From NCBI GenBank assembly GCA_965214085.1, contig OZ243937.1, positions 1,054,001 through 1,118,000 on the forward strand: a stretch of DNA of 64,000 nt, written 5' to 3'. Under the pieces are notes generated by a model. It saw nothing but the letters and a program-made list of their open reading frames with translations, ran no database searches and was not told the DNA's origin. The DNA is from UBA6055 sp965214085. Its GTDB lineage: Bacteria > Chloroflexota > Anaerolineae > Aggregatilineales > Phototrophicaceae. Positions 1-8,031 of the stretch are shown piece by piece. Both the position numbers and the translations under genes were made by a program. Within the stretch, counting starts at the first letter, position 1, and every line of letters starts with the position of its first letter.

Positions 1-1071
1 CTGGGCGACGCGCTGGATATGGAAGTCGGCCCCGAAGCTACGAAAATCGCCGACAACCTCTGGGCGCAGGAAGTCGATACGCGCTATTCCATGCAGAAAT
101 ACTGGGGCAAGATCCAGGAGTACCTCGGCGCCTTCTTCAACCGCGAGGGCATCGCCAAGGTCAACGCCGCTGAAGTGACGATCATCCCCGGCTTGGAAGA
201 GGGCGCGCAGCTGCTGTGGATCAGCGAGTATTTCCAAGCCGATGAGTACGATGTGCTGATCGTTGACGCCGCGCCGACGGCTGAAACCATCCGGCTGCTC
301 AGCCTGCCCGATGTGACGCGCTGGTGGGTCGAACGTCTGATGCGCATCGCTCGCGGCCTGGACAGCGTCATCCGCCCGGTGCAAAAGCTGTTCGCCCGCG
401 GCAAGAAAAACGACCTCGGCATCAATATTGCGGACAACGCCTGGGATCAAGTGCAGCTGCTATTCGATACGCTTGACGGCGTCCGCGAGCTGCTAACAGA
501 CCCGGAACACGCCAGCATTCGTCTGGTCGTGAATCCGGAGCGCATGGTCATCCGCGAAACACAGCGCACCTATACCTACCTCAACCTCTATGACTACGCC
601 ACCGACGCCATTCTGGTCAACCGTGTATTACCCGACGAAATCACGGATCCTTTCTTTGCAACCTGGAAGAAGCGCCAAGCGAAGAATATCGACTTCGTGC
701 GCGAAGCCTTTGGCAGTCTTCCGCTGTTAAAAGCGCCACTCTTTGGTGAAGAGGTCGGTGGTTTAGAAACGCTGCGCCGGCTCGCTGATGAACTGTACGG
801 CGACCGCAATCCTGCCGACCGTCTCTTTGATGGCGTGGTGCACAAGCTGGAACAGCTCGATGGCGATTCGCAGTGGATGCTGCGCGTCCCCATCGGTTTC
901 GCTGAGAAGGAGCAACTCGACCTCTACCGGTCGCGCGAAGAAATCACGCTGAGCGTCGGTCCTTACCGGCGCAACATCGTGCTGCCCGACGAGTTGCAGC
1001 ATCTGGAGATCACCAGCGCAAAATTCGAGGACAAATTCCTCAATATCCGCTTTGAGGAACAAGCCTCGTAA
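1..1071 (+). CDS. ArsA-family ATPase, 3' part (cut by window start)
   Basis: The reading frame is open from base 1, so the gene starts outside the window and its P-loop is not visible. The visible part has the family's second conserved block, VDAAPTAETIRLLSLPD, corresponding to the DTAPTGHT-LRLL block of ArsA/GET3 ATPases. The usual Gly-His of that block is Ala-Glu here. Further on, VVNPERMVIRETQR and AILVNRVLPDE match the ArsA layout. The C-terminal 90 residues resemble the small beta domain (ArsA_HSP20-like) seen in ArsA homologues of Chloroflexota and Cyanobacteria. The family couples ATP hydrolysis to anion or tail-anchored protein handling; no arsB or ars regulator is seen, so arsenic export is not implied. 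Family call is firm, substrate unknown. Confidence 0.85.
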   Translation: MGDALDMEVGPEATKIADNLWAQEVDTRYSMQKYWGKIQEYLGAFFNREGIAKVNAAEVTIIPGLEEGAQLLWISEYFQADEYDVLIVDAAPTAETIRLLSLPDVTRWWVERLMRIARGLDSVIRPVQKLFARGKKNDLGINIADNAWDQVQLLFDTLDGVRELLTDPEHASIRLVVNPERMVIRETQRTYTYLNLYDYATDAILVNRVLPDEITDPFFATWKKRQAKNIDFVREAFGSLPLLKAPLFGEEVGGLETLRRLADELYGDRNPADRLFDGVVHKLEQLDGDSQWMLRVPIGFAEKEQLDLYRSREEITLSVGPYRRNIVLPDELQHLEITSAKFEDKFLNIRFEEQAS

Positions 1072-1157
1072 GCAGCTGCTCGGGCGTGTTTTTTCTCGTA
1101 ATCCTTAGGAATCGCTGTGGGGAAGGGCAGGTGAAACAGTCCCGCCCTTGTTGCGCT

Positions 1158-1523
1158 CTAGTCGTCCAGCTCGACTCGAATCTTTCCGCTTGAGCTGCTG
1201 GTCTCTTTCGCCTCTTCATCTTCAGCCGCCAGGTTGGCGCTGGCTTGCCATTCCTGTTCCGCCTCCCGCTGCGCATCGGGGTCTTCCATTTCGCTGGCTT
1301 TTTTGATTTCATCGATCGCAGCGTCGATCAAAACGCGGAAGCCGGTGGCGAATTCGTTGCCGGCCGCATGTGTATGCTCTTTGAATCGCGGCGGCAGCAG
1401 GGACTCCATCGCCTTCCCAAATTCTTCCAAGCCGCGGCGCTGATGAAAAATGAATTGCTCCAGCGGGTTTTTGCTCTCGTCGCCTTCCGGATCCTCCGGC
1501 AGCGGATTCATCTCTTCACTCAT
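1158..1523 (-). CDS. small acidic protein, function unknown
   Basis: A 121-residue soluble protein with no signal peptide. The N-terminal half (FIFHQRRGLEEFGKAMESLLP) and the middle (GFRVLIDAAIDEIKKASE) look like two amphipathic helices. The C-terminus is a low-complexity Glu/Ser tail. It converges with the ArsA-like gene; the 86-bp gap holds an imperfect inverted repeat (AAGGGC...GCCCTT, about 1123-1149) that may end both transcripts. I recognise no family. GC-rich codon use like its neighbours and a plausible start favour a real gene. Confidence 0.6.
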   Translation of the reverse strand: MSEEMNPLPEDPEGDESKNPLEQFIFHQRRGLEEFGKAMESLLPPRFKEHTHAAGNEFATGFRVLIDAAIDEIKKASEMEDPDAQREAEQEWQASANLAAEDEEAKETSSSSGKIRVELDD

Positions 1524-1656
1524 CGCATCGCTCCTGTGCTGCGTGCCGCTATTTATTCAGTATACGCCCGCCCGTAACAATGGTTGCGCAGGTTAAGGCA
1601 CGGTGGTTTGGCTGATTTGCACTGTCCAATAATGGGAGGCCGACTCCGACATGGCC

Positions 1657-2517
1657 TCAAGCTTCTGACTGCGCCAATTGCTGGATCAGCGCCAGGTCCC
1701 TTTGGATGTTCCGCGCTCGCCAGCTAAAGCTGAAAACCAGCGTGCCCAGAATCAAGAAAACCACCGCCAGCCCCAAAGCCAGGAAACGCGAGTTGTCCGG
1801 CGTCACGAAGAAACCCAGCAGCGTCCGATTGTAGGCATCAGCCAGCGCCGCCAAATCTCCCGGCTCGCCCGCTTGCAGCGCCACGTAGCTTTCATTGCCG
1901 AATACCATGCCCATGGCTGTCAGCGCGGGACTGCGGTACACGCGCCAGTTTCCGCTTGCCAGGTCGATGACTTCCTCGCCGCTAAACTGGGTCAAGCCAA
2001 AGCCAGACTGGGCTTCGGCGATGCGCGCGATCTCGATGTCGGCCAGGTCTCGCGATTCATCCGCCTGCGTGATCGCCAGCAGCACAGTCCTCGCGGCCGG
2101 GTTCCGCTCGATGAAGCTGATCACAATGAATCCATTATCATCCCGCCGCGCCATGGACGAAGCCGTCGTCGCCTCGTCAATGTCAAAAGCCAGGACATTC
2201 CAGGTGCCATCCGACAAGTTGACCTTGTCGCTGTAGTCCGGCCCGCCGATGTCGGCTCCCAGTAGCTTAGCTAAATCGGCCTGCGCGGCTTCAATCCCGT
2301 TATTGGCCGATACAAACGCTGTGCGAATGGTCGCCTGCGCTTCGGTCAGTTCAAACTGCGCGAAGTCGGCGCTGCTCTGGTTCGCCCAGCCTTCCAGGAT
2401 CGGCACGTTGATGGCGCCCATCCGATAATAGGGCAGGGGCTCGTCGAGATCGTTAGCGCTCGCGCCGCCCGCAAGCAGCAAGCACAGCATAATGGCAACT
2501 GCAAATTTGCTTTGCAT
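1657..2517 (-). CDS. secreted, C-terminally anchored protein of the ccm operon, unknown function
   Basis: A 286-residue protein with an N-terminal signal peptide (FAVAIMLCLLLAGGASA, likely cleaved after ASA), an extracytoplasmic domain of about 210 residues, and one C-terminal membrane segment (FLALGLAVVFLILGTLVFSF) followed by a basic cytoplasmic tail. It starts 7 bp after ccmC stops and is the last gene of the ccm run, so it is probably co-transcribed. No CXXCH or thioredoxin motif is present. A role next to cytochrome c maturation is inferred from position only. Confidence 0.65.
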   Translation of the reverse strand: MQSKFAVAIMLCLLLAGGASANDLDEPLPYYRMGAINVPILEGWANQSSADFAQFELTEAQATIRTAFVSANNGIEAAQADLAKLLGADIGGPDYSDKVNLSDGTWNVLAFDIDEATTASSMARRDDNGFIVISFIERNPAARTVLLAITQADESRDLADIEIARIAEAQSGFGLTQFSGEEVIDLASGNWRVYRSPALTAMGMVFGNESYVALQAGEPGDLAALADAYNRTLLGFFVTPDNSRFLALGLAVVFLILGTLVFSFSWRARNIQRDLALIQQLAQSEA

Positions 2518-2523
2518 CGTTCC

Positions 2524-3255
2524 TCAATCGCCTAAGGCTTGGATCAGCTTCTGGTCAAGCGCTTCCCGGCGCGTCTCCAGTCGATAGCGATGCCACATCA
2601 GCGTAATCGGCATCAGCGTCAGCCACAGCAGCATACTCGGCGTCAGGGCTGTCACCACACCGCTGGTCGCTTCAAAGCCGCCCTGCGCGTTCTGTGGGCT
2701 GGCGCCGACGATGACCGGATGAATCGTCTCGGGCACTATGCGGATGATGAAGAGCGTAGTCAAGACGCTGACAAAGGCGAAGATGCCGTAGACCGACATG
2801 AAATTGCGTTTGCGGCTCATATCGTCGATGCCCGCCCGCAGCATCAGATAGGCGGCGTAGATCAGGCACATGACCGCGGCCGAGGTCAAACGCGGGTCCC
2901 ATGTCCACCAGGTATTCCAGATCGGCCGCGCCCAAATCGCGCCGGTGAGCAGGTTGATCAGCGCGAAAGCCAGCCCGACTTCGGCGCCGGCCAGGGCAAT
3001 CCGGTCCCACGCGTCATTCTTGCGCGCCAGATAGAATAATCCACCGACCACCGTCGCGCCGAATGCCGTGAAGGCGCCAAAAAACGAGGGCATGTGGATA
3101 TAGAATATCCGCTGTATCTCGCCCTGCTCGATGTCGGTTCCGGCCACGACCAAGCCCAGGTACAGGGTCGCCAAGAAGCCTAGGCTCGTCAGCGCGGTCA
3201 GCAGGCGCAGCAATCGCGGCTGCGGCGTGGATTCCAGCTCGGCGTAGATTGGCAA
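2524..3255 (-). CDS. ccmC: haem exporter protein CcmC
   Basis: Membrane protein of the system I cytochrome c maturation pathway that loads haem onto CcmE. Six hydrophobic segments are visible. The tryptophan-rich motif NTWWTWDPRLTS lies between two conserved histidines (IFYIHMPSF and ETIHPVIV), as expected for haem-handling CcmC. The frame is open upstream to a TTG at 3318, but the TTG at 3255 has an AAGGG ribosome-binding site nine bases before it and gives a normal-length protein of 243 residues, so I prefer it. It lies downstream of ccmB with a gap of about 120 bp and upstream of an unknown anchored protein. Confidence 0.9.
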   Translation of the reverse strand: MPIYAELESTPQPRLLRLLTALTSLGFLATLYLGLVVAGTDIEQGEIQRIFYIHMPSFFGAFTAFGATVVGGLFYLARKNDAWDRIALAGAEVGLAFALINLLTGAIWARPIWNTWWTWDPRLTSAAVMCLIYAAYLMLRAGIDDMSRKRNFMSVYGIFAFVSVLTTLFIIRIVPETIHPVIVGASPQNAQGGFEATSGVVTALTPSMLLWLTLMPITLMWHRYRLETRREALDQKLIQALGD

Positions 3256-3376
3256 GATCTGCTTCCCTTCTCCTAATAATCGATGCAAAGACTTAACATA
3301 CCTACAAAATTCTACCAAATATAGCGGCTAGATTCTGCCATCATTTTGATGTAACCATCAAGGTTCTCGTTCGCAG

Positions 3377-4048
3377 TCATTCTTCCACGACATAGCCGTA
3401 AAGCAGCAAGCACAATGCCACATAGATCACAGTAATTCCGGCCAGCAGCTGCAGCCAGACTTGCCACTCCGGCGCGCCATTCAAGACGCCCTTGGTCGCG
3501 CGCACCGCCGTGAGCAGGAAGGGCAGGGCGACCGGCAGCAGCGCGATTGGCAGCAGCGCTTCCCGCGCCCGCGTATGCACGGTCATGGTCGCCAGCAGTG
3601 TGCCGATGGAGCAGAAGCCGACGATGCCGATTAGCGTCGTGACAATCACCCGAATATCCAGCATGTTCATGTCGTAGAGCACGGTCATCAGCGGCAGCAG
3701 CACCAAGCCGACGATGCCGGTGAATATGGAGTTGCCGGTGAACTTGCCCACGAATATGGCCGAGCGCGCAACCGGCGCCAGCAGCAAAGCGTCCAGATTG
3801 CCCTGGTCGCTCTCTTGCGCCAGACTGCGGTTGAGCCCCAATAGGCTGGAAAATATCAGCGTGACCCACAGGACCCCGCTGACCGCCTCGGCCCGCGCGG
3901 CGCGGTCCAGCTCCAGCGCGAAGCTGAAGACCAAAATGCTCAGCAAGGCGAAAAGCGCCATCACGCTCAGGAGCTCGCGCGAGCGCATCTCCGCGCGCAA
4001 ATCCTTGGCGACGATGGCCAATACGCATTTTAGAAAGGGCGTGGTCAT
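3377..4048 (-). CDS. ccmB: haem exporter permease CcmB
   Basis: A 223-residue integral membrane protein with about six hydrophobic segments, the normal CcmB size. The conserved block around LWVTLIFSSLLGLNRSLAQE followed by GNLDALLLAPV is typical of the family. CcmB is the membrane partner of the ATPase CcmA in the CcmABCD complex that releases holo-CcmE. Its ATG overlaps the stop codon of ccmA by four bases (ATGA), consistent with translational coupling. Confidence 0.92.
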   Translation of the reverse strand: MTTPFLKCVLAIVAKDLRAEMRSRELLSVMALFALLSILVFSFALELDRAARAEAVSGVLWVTLIFSSLLGLNRSLAQESDQGNLDALLLAPVARSAIFVGKFTGNSIFTGIVGLVLLPLMTVLYDMNMLDIRVIVTTLIGIVGFCSIGTLLATMTVHTRAREALLPIALLPVALPFLLTAVRATKGVLNGAPEWQVWLQLLAGITVIYVALCLLLYGYVVEE

Positions 4049-4746
4049 GCTTTTGGCGCGTCCCGATTGAGTTTGGCCAAGCTGCCCCGGTCGCAGGGGC
4101 CATCGAAAGCGATCTTTCCGCCAGACAGCACCAGGGCGCGTTCAACGGTCTTGGGCGCGCGCGCCACTTGATGCGTACTCAGGATGACGGTGCGTCCAGC
4201 CTGTTTCGCCCCCGCCAGCAATTCGTCCAGAAGTTCGCAAGCCGCTTGGTCGAGCCCGCTGTAAGGTTCGTCCAAAAGCAGAATATCGGGCTGATGCAGC
4301 AATGCCCGCGCGATGCTGAGCCGCTGTTTCATCCCGCGCGAAAATGTCCGCACCAGGGTATGGGCGCGCCGCTCCAAGCCCGCCTGCCGCAGCAATTCAG
4401 CGCCGCGCGTTTCGCGTTCGTCCGCTTCCATGCCATAGAGCTTGGCAAAAAAGTCGAGGTTTTCGGTCGCGGTCAGGCTCTCGTACAGCAGCGGTCGATG
4501 CGCCACCAGGCCTATCTGCGCGCGCACCGCCATCGCCTCACGCGGCAGCTCCCAGCCGCCGATGCGAATGACGCCAGCGGTCGGCTTGCTCAGCCCGCTC
4601 AGCAGCCGCAGCAGCGTCGATTTGCCGCTGCCGTTGGCGCCGAAGAGCAAGACGGATTCGCCCCGCTCCACACTGAAATCCAGAGCCCGCAAAGCCGGCA
4701 GCAGTCCGTAGGTCTTGCTCAGATTTTCGACTTGGATGATCGTCAT
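4045..4746 (-). CDS. ccmA: cytochrome c biogenesis ATP-binding protein CcmA
   Basis: ABC ATPase of 233 residues. Walker A is GANGSGKST (about residues 35-43), the signature is FSRGMKQRLSIARALL, Walker B is ILLLDEPYSGLD and the switch histidine is in STHQVA. Size and motif spelling fit CcmA, and the gene is directly followed by ccmB with a four-base overlap. In system I, ATP hydrolysis by CcmA drives release of haem-loaded CcmE from CcmC. Confidence 0.93.
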   Translation of the reverse strand: MTIIQVENLSKTYGLLPALRALDFSVERGESVLLFGANGSGKSTLLRLLSGLSKPTAGVIRIGGWELPREAMAVRAQIGLVAHRPLLYESLTATENLDFFAKLYGMEADERETRGAELLRQAGLERRAHTLVRTFSRGMKQRLSIARALLHQPDILLLDEPYSGLDQAACELLDELLAGAKQAGRTVILSTHQVARAPKTVERALVLSGGKIAFDGPCDRGSLAKLNRDAPKA

Positions 4747-4755
4747 GGTATCCGT

Positions 4756-6468
4756 CTATTCAGCCGGGGCCATGCGCTCAGCCAGTTTCGCCTTGAGTTC
4801 GCGCCGCCGTTGCTGATACAGGTCATGATTAATCCGGCCTTGATCGTGGTCCGCATCCAGCCGCGCCAGCTCGGCGACCAAACTGTCTACTTCGCTTGGG
4901 CGACGCCGCCTCCAGCCCAAAGCAAGCAGTGTTGCGCCGATCATCACGGCCGCGCCGGCGACCAGCAGCGGCACTGCTTCGCTAGTGATGACGGCGGCGC
5001 TCGTGCTGCTGGTATCGCCACTGATGCGGAAGGAAAGCTGTGGCTCGCCCTCCAGCTGCAGATGCCCGGCGTAGACGCGCGAACCTTCCGCAGCCGCGCT
5101 CTCGTCCTCCACCAGCCAGGTATCGCTGTCGATGCGCAAGTTTTCTGTAAGCGTGACCGTCACCTCGGCATCCAGCAAATTGCTGAATTCCTGCTGAAAG
5201 TCCAACTCGCGCTGATAGGGCAGGAAGTACTCCAGCACAATCTGATGCTCAGCGTCCGGCGCTACCGGCAGCGTGTCGATCACCGCGTTGGGCAGGTTTT
5301 CCAGATTCTCGATGAACACGTAGCGCCCGCCTTGGTCATCGCTGAGGGCGCGCGCTTCCCGCGGGAAGGGCAAGAGCAGCACCGCCTCCCGCCCGTCATC
5401 AAAATCGCGGCCGCTGGTAAAAATACGATCCGAGGCATTGCGGAAGCCGACCGACTGCGAAATGTACAAGCCCGCGCCCCAGTCCTCCCAGTTGACCGCT
5501 TCAATGTACAGGTCAATGCGCGCGACGGAGACGACCAGCGGGTCTGTCGTCTCGTCATAGATGGTCAGCGTTTGCGCCGGCGCGCCCTCCTCAAGCGTGA
5601 ATTGCGGCAGGCGCCGGCTGAAGAGCCGCCCATCGTAGACCGCGCCAAGGACATAGCTGTAGTCCGCCCGCAGCGGGATATCGGGCAGGCTGAAGCGCAG
5701 GTCGGCATCAACGGATGTCTCTGCGACGATAAAGCCAGTTGCCGGGCTGCCGTAGCGCAGTTGAATTCGCGTACTGTCCGGTACGATGCCGCCCGCCGTG
5801 CCATGCTGCACCTGCCCGCGAATCGCGCCCGGCGGTGCTTCGAAGGGCGCCGACTCGCCGGCAGTCTCCAGCGATTTCATCCGCGCGTAGGCGGTGGCCG
5901 CGCCGATTTCCTCAGCGTTCAGCGCCCCGGCAAAATACTCGCGGTTGAGGGTCGCGCCGTATTCCTGGTCGCTGAAGACCGGCGGTATCGCAACGGGCAA
6001 AACGCAGCCCCCACAGCGCCCCCGCCAGAGTGAATCACCGGCGGCCAGCAGTTCCTCATCGTAAGCGAGCGTATAGCTGTAAAGCGTCACATCCCAGCGT
6101 TCTTTTTCGCTGAGCGCGTTTTCCCAGGGCGGCATCAACTTCTCAATGCGACCTTGCGTGATCACTTTGAACCAGTCAAGCGGCGTCTTAGGCGCGACCA
6201 AGGCGCGATCCCTCATGTCAAGCGGACGTTCAACGCTGCCGGCACTGACCAGCTCGCCCCAGCCGTCGCCGCTGTCGCCGTGGCATTCGCTGCATCGTTC
6301 CTGGAATATCCGCGCGCCATTGCTGATATCGGGCTGCCAATCGGCGCTGGCAATCAGGTCGGCAGGCGGCGGAATCGTCGCCACGATTTCTGGCTCGCCG
6401 CCCAAGCCGCTGCAAGCGCCCAGCGCGATGGCTGTCAAAAGGGCGCATATACCGCGGAGCGCGATCAC
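4756..6468 (-). CDS. lipid-anchored c-type cytochrome with beta domain, TM segment and SHOCT-like tail
   Basis: A 570-residue protein embedded in the ccm operon. In order: a lipoprotein signal ending in LGAC (Cys 19); a class I cytochrome c domain with haem site CSECH (about residues 58-62) and a likely Met ligand in KLMPPWE; a second, degenerate domain with CGGCV where a CXXCH would be expected; roughly 280 residues of beta-rich extracytoplasmic sequence; one membrane segment (VPLLVAGAAVMIGATLLALGW); and a cytoplasmic helical tail (LVAELARLDADHDQGRI...RRRELKAKLAE) resembling SHOCT domains. I know no named protein with this layout. Its place between the ccmI-like gene and ccmA suggests a client or helper of cytochrome c maturation. 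Confidence 0.75.
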   Translation of the reverse strand: MIALRGICALLTAIALGACSGLGGEPEIVATIPPPADLIASADWQPDISNGARIFQERCSECHGDSGDGWGELVSAGSVERPLDMRDRALVAPKTPLDWFKVITQGRIEKLMPPWENALSEKERWDVTLYSYTLAYDEELLAAGDSLWRGRCGGCVLPVAIPPVFSDQEYGATLNREYFAGALNAEEIGAATAYARMKSLETAGESAPFEAPPGAIRGQVQHGTAGGIVPDSTRIQLRYGSPATGFIVAETSVDADLRFSLPDIPLRADYSYVLGAVYDGRLFSRRLPQFTLEEGAPAQTLTIYDETTDPLVVSVARIDLYIEAVNWEDWGAGLYISQSVGFRNASDRIFTSGRDFDDGREAVLLLPFPREARALSDDQGGRYVFIENLENLPNAVIDTLPVAPDAEHQIVLEYFLPYQRELDFQQEFSNLLDAEVTVTLTENLRIDSDTWLVEDESAAAEGSRVYAGHLQLEGEPQLSFRISGDTSSTSAAVITSEAVPLLVAGAAVMIGATLLALGWRRRRPSEVDSLVAELARLDADHDQGRINHDLYQQRRRELKAKLAERMAPAE

Positions 6469-6863
6469 AGTAACCCCTCGTCAAGAGCCGGCAACTTGCC
6501 TTCGCGGTAGGCCGCCACCGCCGCTTCGATAGCCCGGTCGATCGCTTCTGAATCCGGCGCCGCCGCGCTTTGCTGCGCATCCAACTGGTCTTGCAGCCGC
6601 AGGAGCGCGATGCCACGCGCCGCCCATACTTCGCGCTCGCGCCCGTGATCGGCTGCACTGATCTTGCCGGTCGCCAGGTCTTCGTCCAGGTCGCGAATAT
6701 TGGTTAAGACGCGCTCGTAATAGTTGGCCACGCGTTCTTGCTGGGCGTCGTCATCTGGCCCGGCGCCTTGCCTGTTTCGCGGCGCGCCCAGCAGCGGATA
6801 CGCCACAATCGCAACGGCGATCAAAGCCAGCAGCAGCGACAACAGCAAACCCAGGATACTCAT
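6465..6863 (-). CDS. CcmI-like small membrane protein
   Basis: A 132-residue protein with a single N-terminal membrane segment (ILGLLLSLLLALIAVAIVAYPLL) and a charged helical cytoplasmic part (YYERVLTNIRDLDEDLATGKIS...DHGREREVWAARGIALLR). This arrangement resembles the N-terminal part of CcmI/CycH, which helps deliver apocytochromes to CcmFH, but the TPR half is missing. It overlaps the next gene by four bases and the preceding ccmG by four bases, so it is tightly coupled in the operon. The CcmI assignment is an inference from layout and position. Confidence 0.6.
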   Translation of the reverse strand: MSILGLLLSLLLALIAVAIVAYPLLGAPRNRQGAGPDDDAQQERVANYYERVLTNIRDLDEDLATGKISAADHGREREVWAARGIALLRLQDQLDAQQSAAAPDSEAIDRAIEAAVAAYREGKLPALDEGLL

Positions 6864-7468
6864 TGCGGCTCCGCCAACAGCGTTTCGATAGCGCGGCTCA
6901 CCGTGTCAAAGCGGATGCTGCCGATGTAGAACTGACGCACATTGCCCGCATGGTCAATCAGGAAGCTCTCCGGCGGTCCTTCCACGCGGTACAGATTCGT
7001 CACGCGCTGCTGGCGATCTTCACCATTGGAATAGCTGATGCCAAACTCCTCAATAAAGTCCAGCGCTTTCTGTGGCGAGCTCTCCAGCATGTTGACGCCG
7101 ATGATGGTAAAGCCGGCCTCGCGATAATCGCTGTAAAGAGCTTGCAGATCAAGCGCTTCGTCGCGGCAGGGCGGGCACCAACTGGCCCAGAAATTGAGCA
7201 ATACTACCTGGCCGCGATAATCGGCCAGCGCGACTTCGCTTCCGTCGAATAGCCTCAGCTCAAAGCCCGGCGCAGGCCCACTCAGCGGCCGCCCGCGATT
7301 GCGCTCCGACAACTGCAAAGCCAGTACCACAGCCAACAAAACCACAGCCGCTAAGATGGCAAGCGACCCGAAACCCAATCCCTTGCGCTTTGGTTTTGCC
7401 GCTCCGGAATCGAGGAATGCCGGCGGATATTCTTCGCTCATCTTCATCGCAGTCCCGCATCGCCTCAA
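6860..7468 (-). CDS. ccmG: thiol:disulfide oxidoreductase, CcmG/ResA type
   Basis: A 202-residue membrane-anchored thioredoxin-fold protein. A membrane segment (SLAILAAVVLLAVVLALQL) precedes a TlpA/ResA-like domain with the active site WCPPC in NFWASWCPPCRDEA, followed by IIGVNMLES and the cis-Pro region EGPPESFLIDH. These proteins reduce the CXXCH cysteines of apocytochromes before haem attachment. The ATG overlaps the ccmH stop codon; inner ATGs at 7447 and 7441 are possible starts. The symbol follows the operon context; ResA would be an equivalent family name. Confidence 0.88.
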   Translation of the reverse strand: MRRCGTAMKMSEEYPPAFLDSGAAKPKRKGLGFGSLAILAAVVLLAVVLALQLSERNRGRPLSGPAPGFELRLFDGSEVALADYRGQVVLLNFWASWCPPCRDEALDLQALYSDYREAGFTIIGVNMLESSPQKALDFIEEFGISYSNGEDRQQRVTNLYRVEGPPESFLIDHAGNVRQFYIGSIRFDTVSRAIETLLAEPQ

Positions 7469-8031
7469 CGCAATGCTCGAACATCGGCTTCCAGGCGCTG
7501 ACGATATTTCTCTTCGTTGAGCTCGCCGGTGGCATTAGCCTCTTGTTCCAGGCTCAGTTGTCTCGAATCCGAGAATTGCCGGAAAGTATACAGACCCACG
7601 CCAAGCGCCAGAAGAGTCGCCAGGAGCGGCATGATAAAGGTCAGCGCCCGAATCAGCGGATCCTGCGGTACGCCCACGACATGATCGCCAAAGCGGGCCA
7701 CAAAGCTGTCAATCACTTCTTGCGGCGTCCGCCCGGCCGCCAGCTGCGCGCCGATCTCGTCTTTCCACTCCAGGCAAGCGGTCGTCTGGCATTCGTCCAG
7801 CGGGATATTTTCGCACACCGGGCAATACATGCGCTCGGCCACCTTGATGACGTCGTTGTCCGTTACGTTTCCGTCTTGCGCCTGAGTTACAGCAGCAAAT
7901 GAAACTAGCAAGATTGCCACAACGGCGCAAAATCGCAGCAATTCCTGCTCTTGCCTTCGTGAGGAAGGATCTGCTTTTGCACCCCCTCCCTCTTTTTGGG
8001 AGAGGGGGCTGGGGGGTGGGGGAATGTTCAT
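7465..8031 (-). CDS. ccmH: cytochrome c-type biogenesis protein CcmH (repeat-derived N-terminus)
   Basis: CcmH/CycL haem-lyase subunit. It has a membrane-targeting segment (LLRFCAVVAILLVSFAAVTQAQ), the redox motif CPVCENIPLDEC (LRCxxC-like region), the conserved VGVPQDPLIRALTFIMP stretch and a C-terminal membrane segment. ATG 8031 overlaps the ccmF stop as ATGA. The first 30 codons from that ATG translate a simple GC-rich palindromic repeat, giving a proline-rich leader unusual for this family. A TTG at 7941, directly before the hydrophobic segment, is an alternative start. The longest frame (8094) overlaps ccmF too far to be credible. Confidence 0.85.
   Translation of the reverse strand: MNIPPPPSPLSQKEGGGAKADPSSRRQEQELLRFCAVVAILLVSFAAVTQAQDGNVTDNDVIKVAERMYCPVCENIPLDECQTTACLEWKDEIGAQLAAGRTPQEVIDSFVARFGDHVVGVPQDPLIRALTFIMPLLATLLALGVGLYTFRQFSDSRQLSLEQEANATGELNEEKYRQRLEADVRALR
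7978..8024. repeat. palindromic C/G-rich repeat at the ccmF-ccmH junction
   Basis: The stretch reads CCCCCTCCCTC, TTTTTGGGAG, AGGGGGCTGGGG and so on. The CTCCCTCTTTTT / GGGAGAGGG halves can fold back on each other. It lies wholly within the 5' end of the ccmH frame. Similar C/G-rich palindromes are common as dispersed repeats in environmental bacterial genomes. I see no second copy in this window. Confidence 0.55.

Noticed and set aside
5950..6010. Frameshift turning a second CXXCH into CGGCV in the haem lipoprotein
   Set aside because: The frame is continuous on both sides with matching codon use, so a substitution is more likely than a frameshift.
4168..6033. 621-codon open frame on the plus strand
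   Set aside because: It lies antisense to ccmA and the haem lipoprotein gene, both with clear motifs. Long antisense frames are common in GC-rich DNA.
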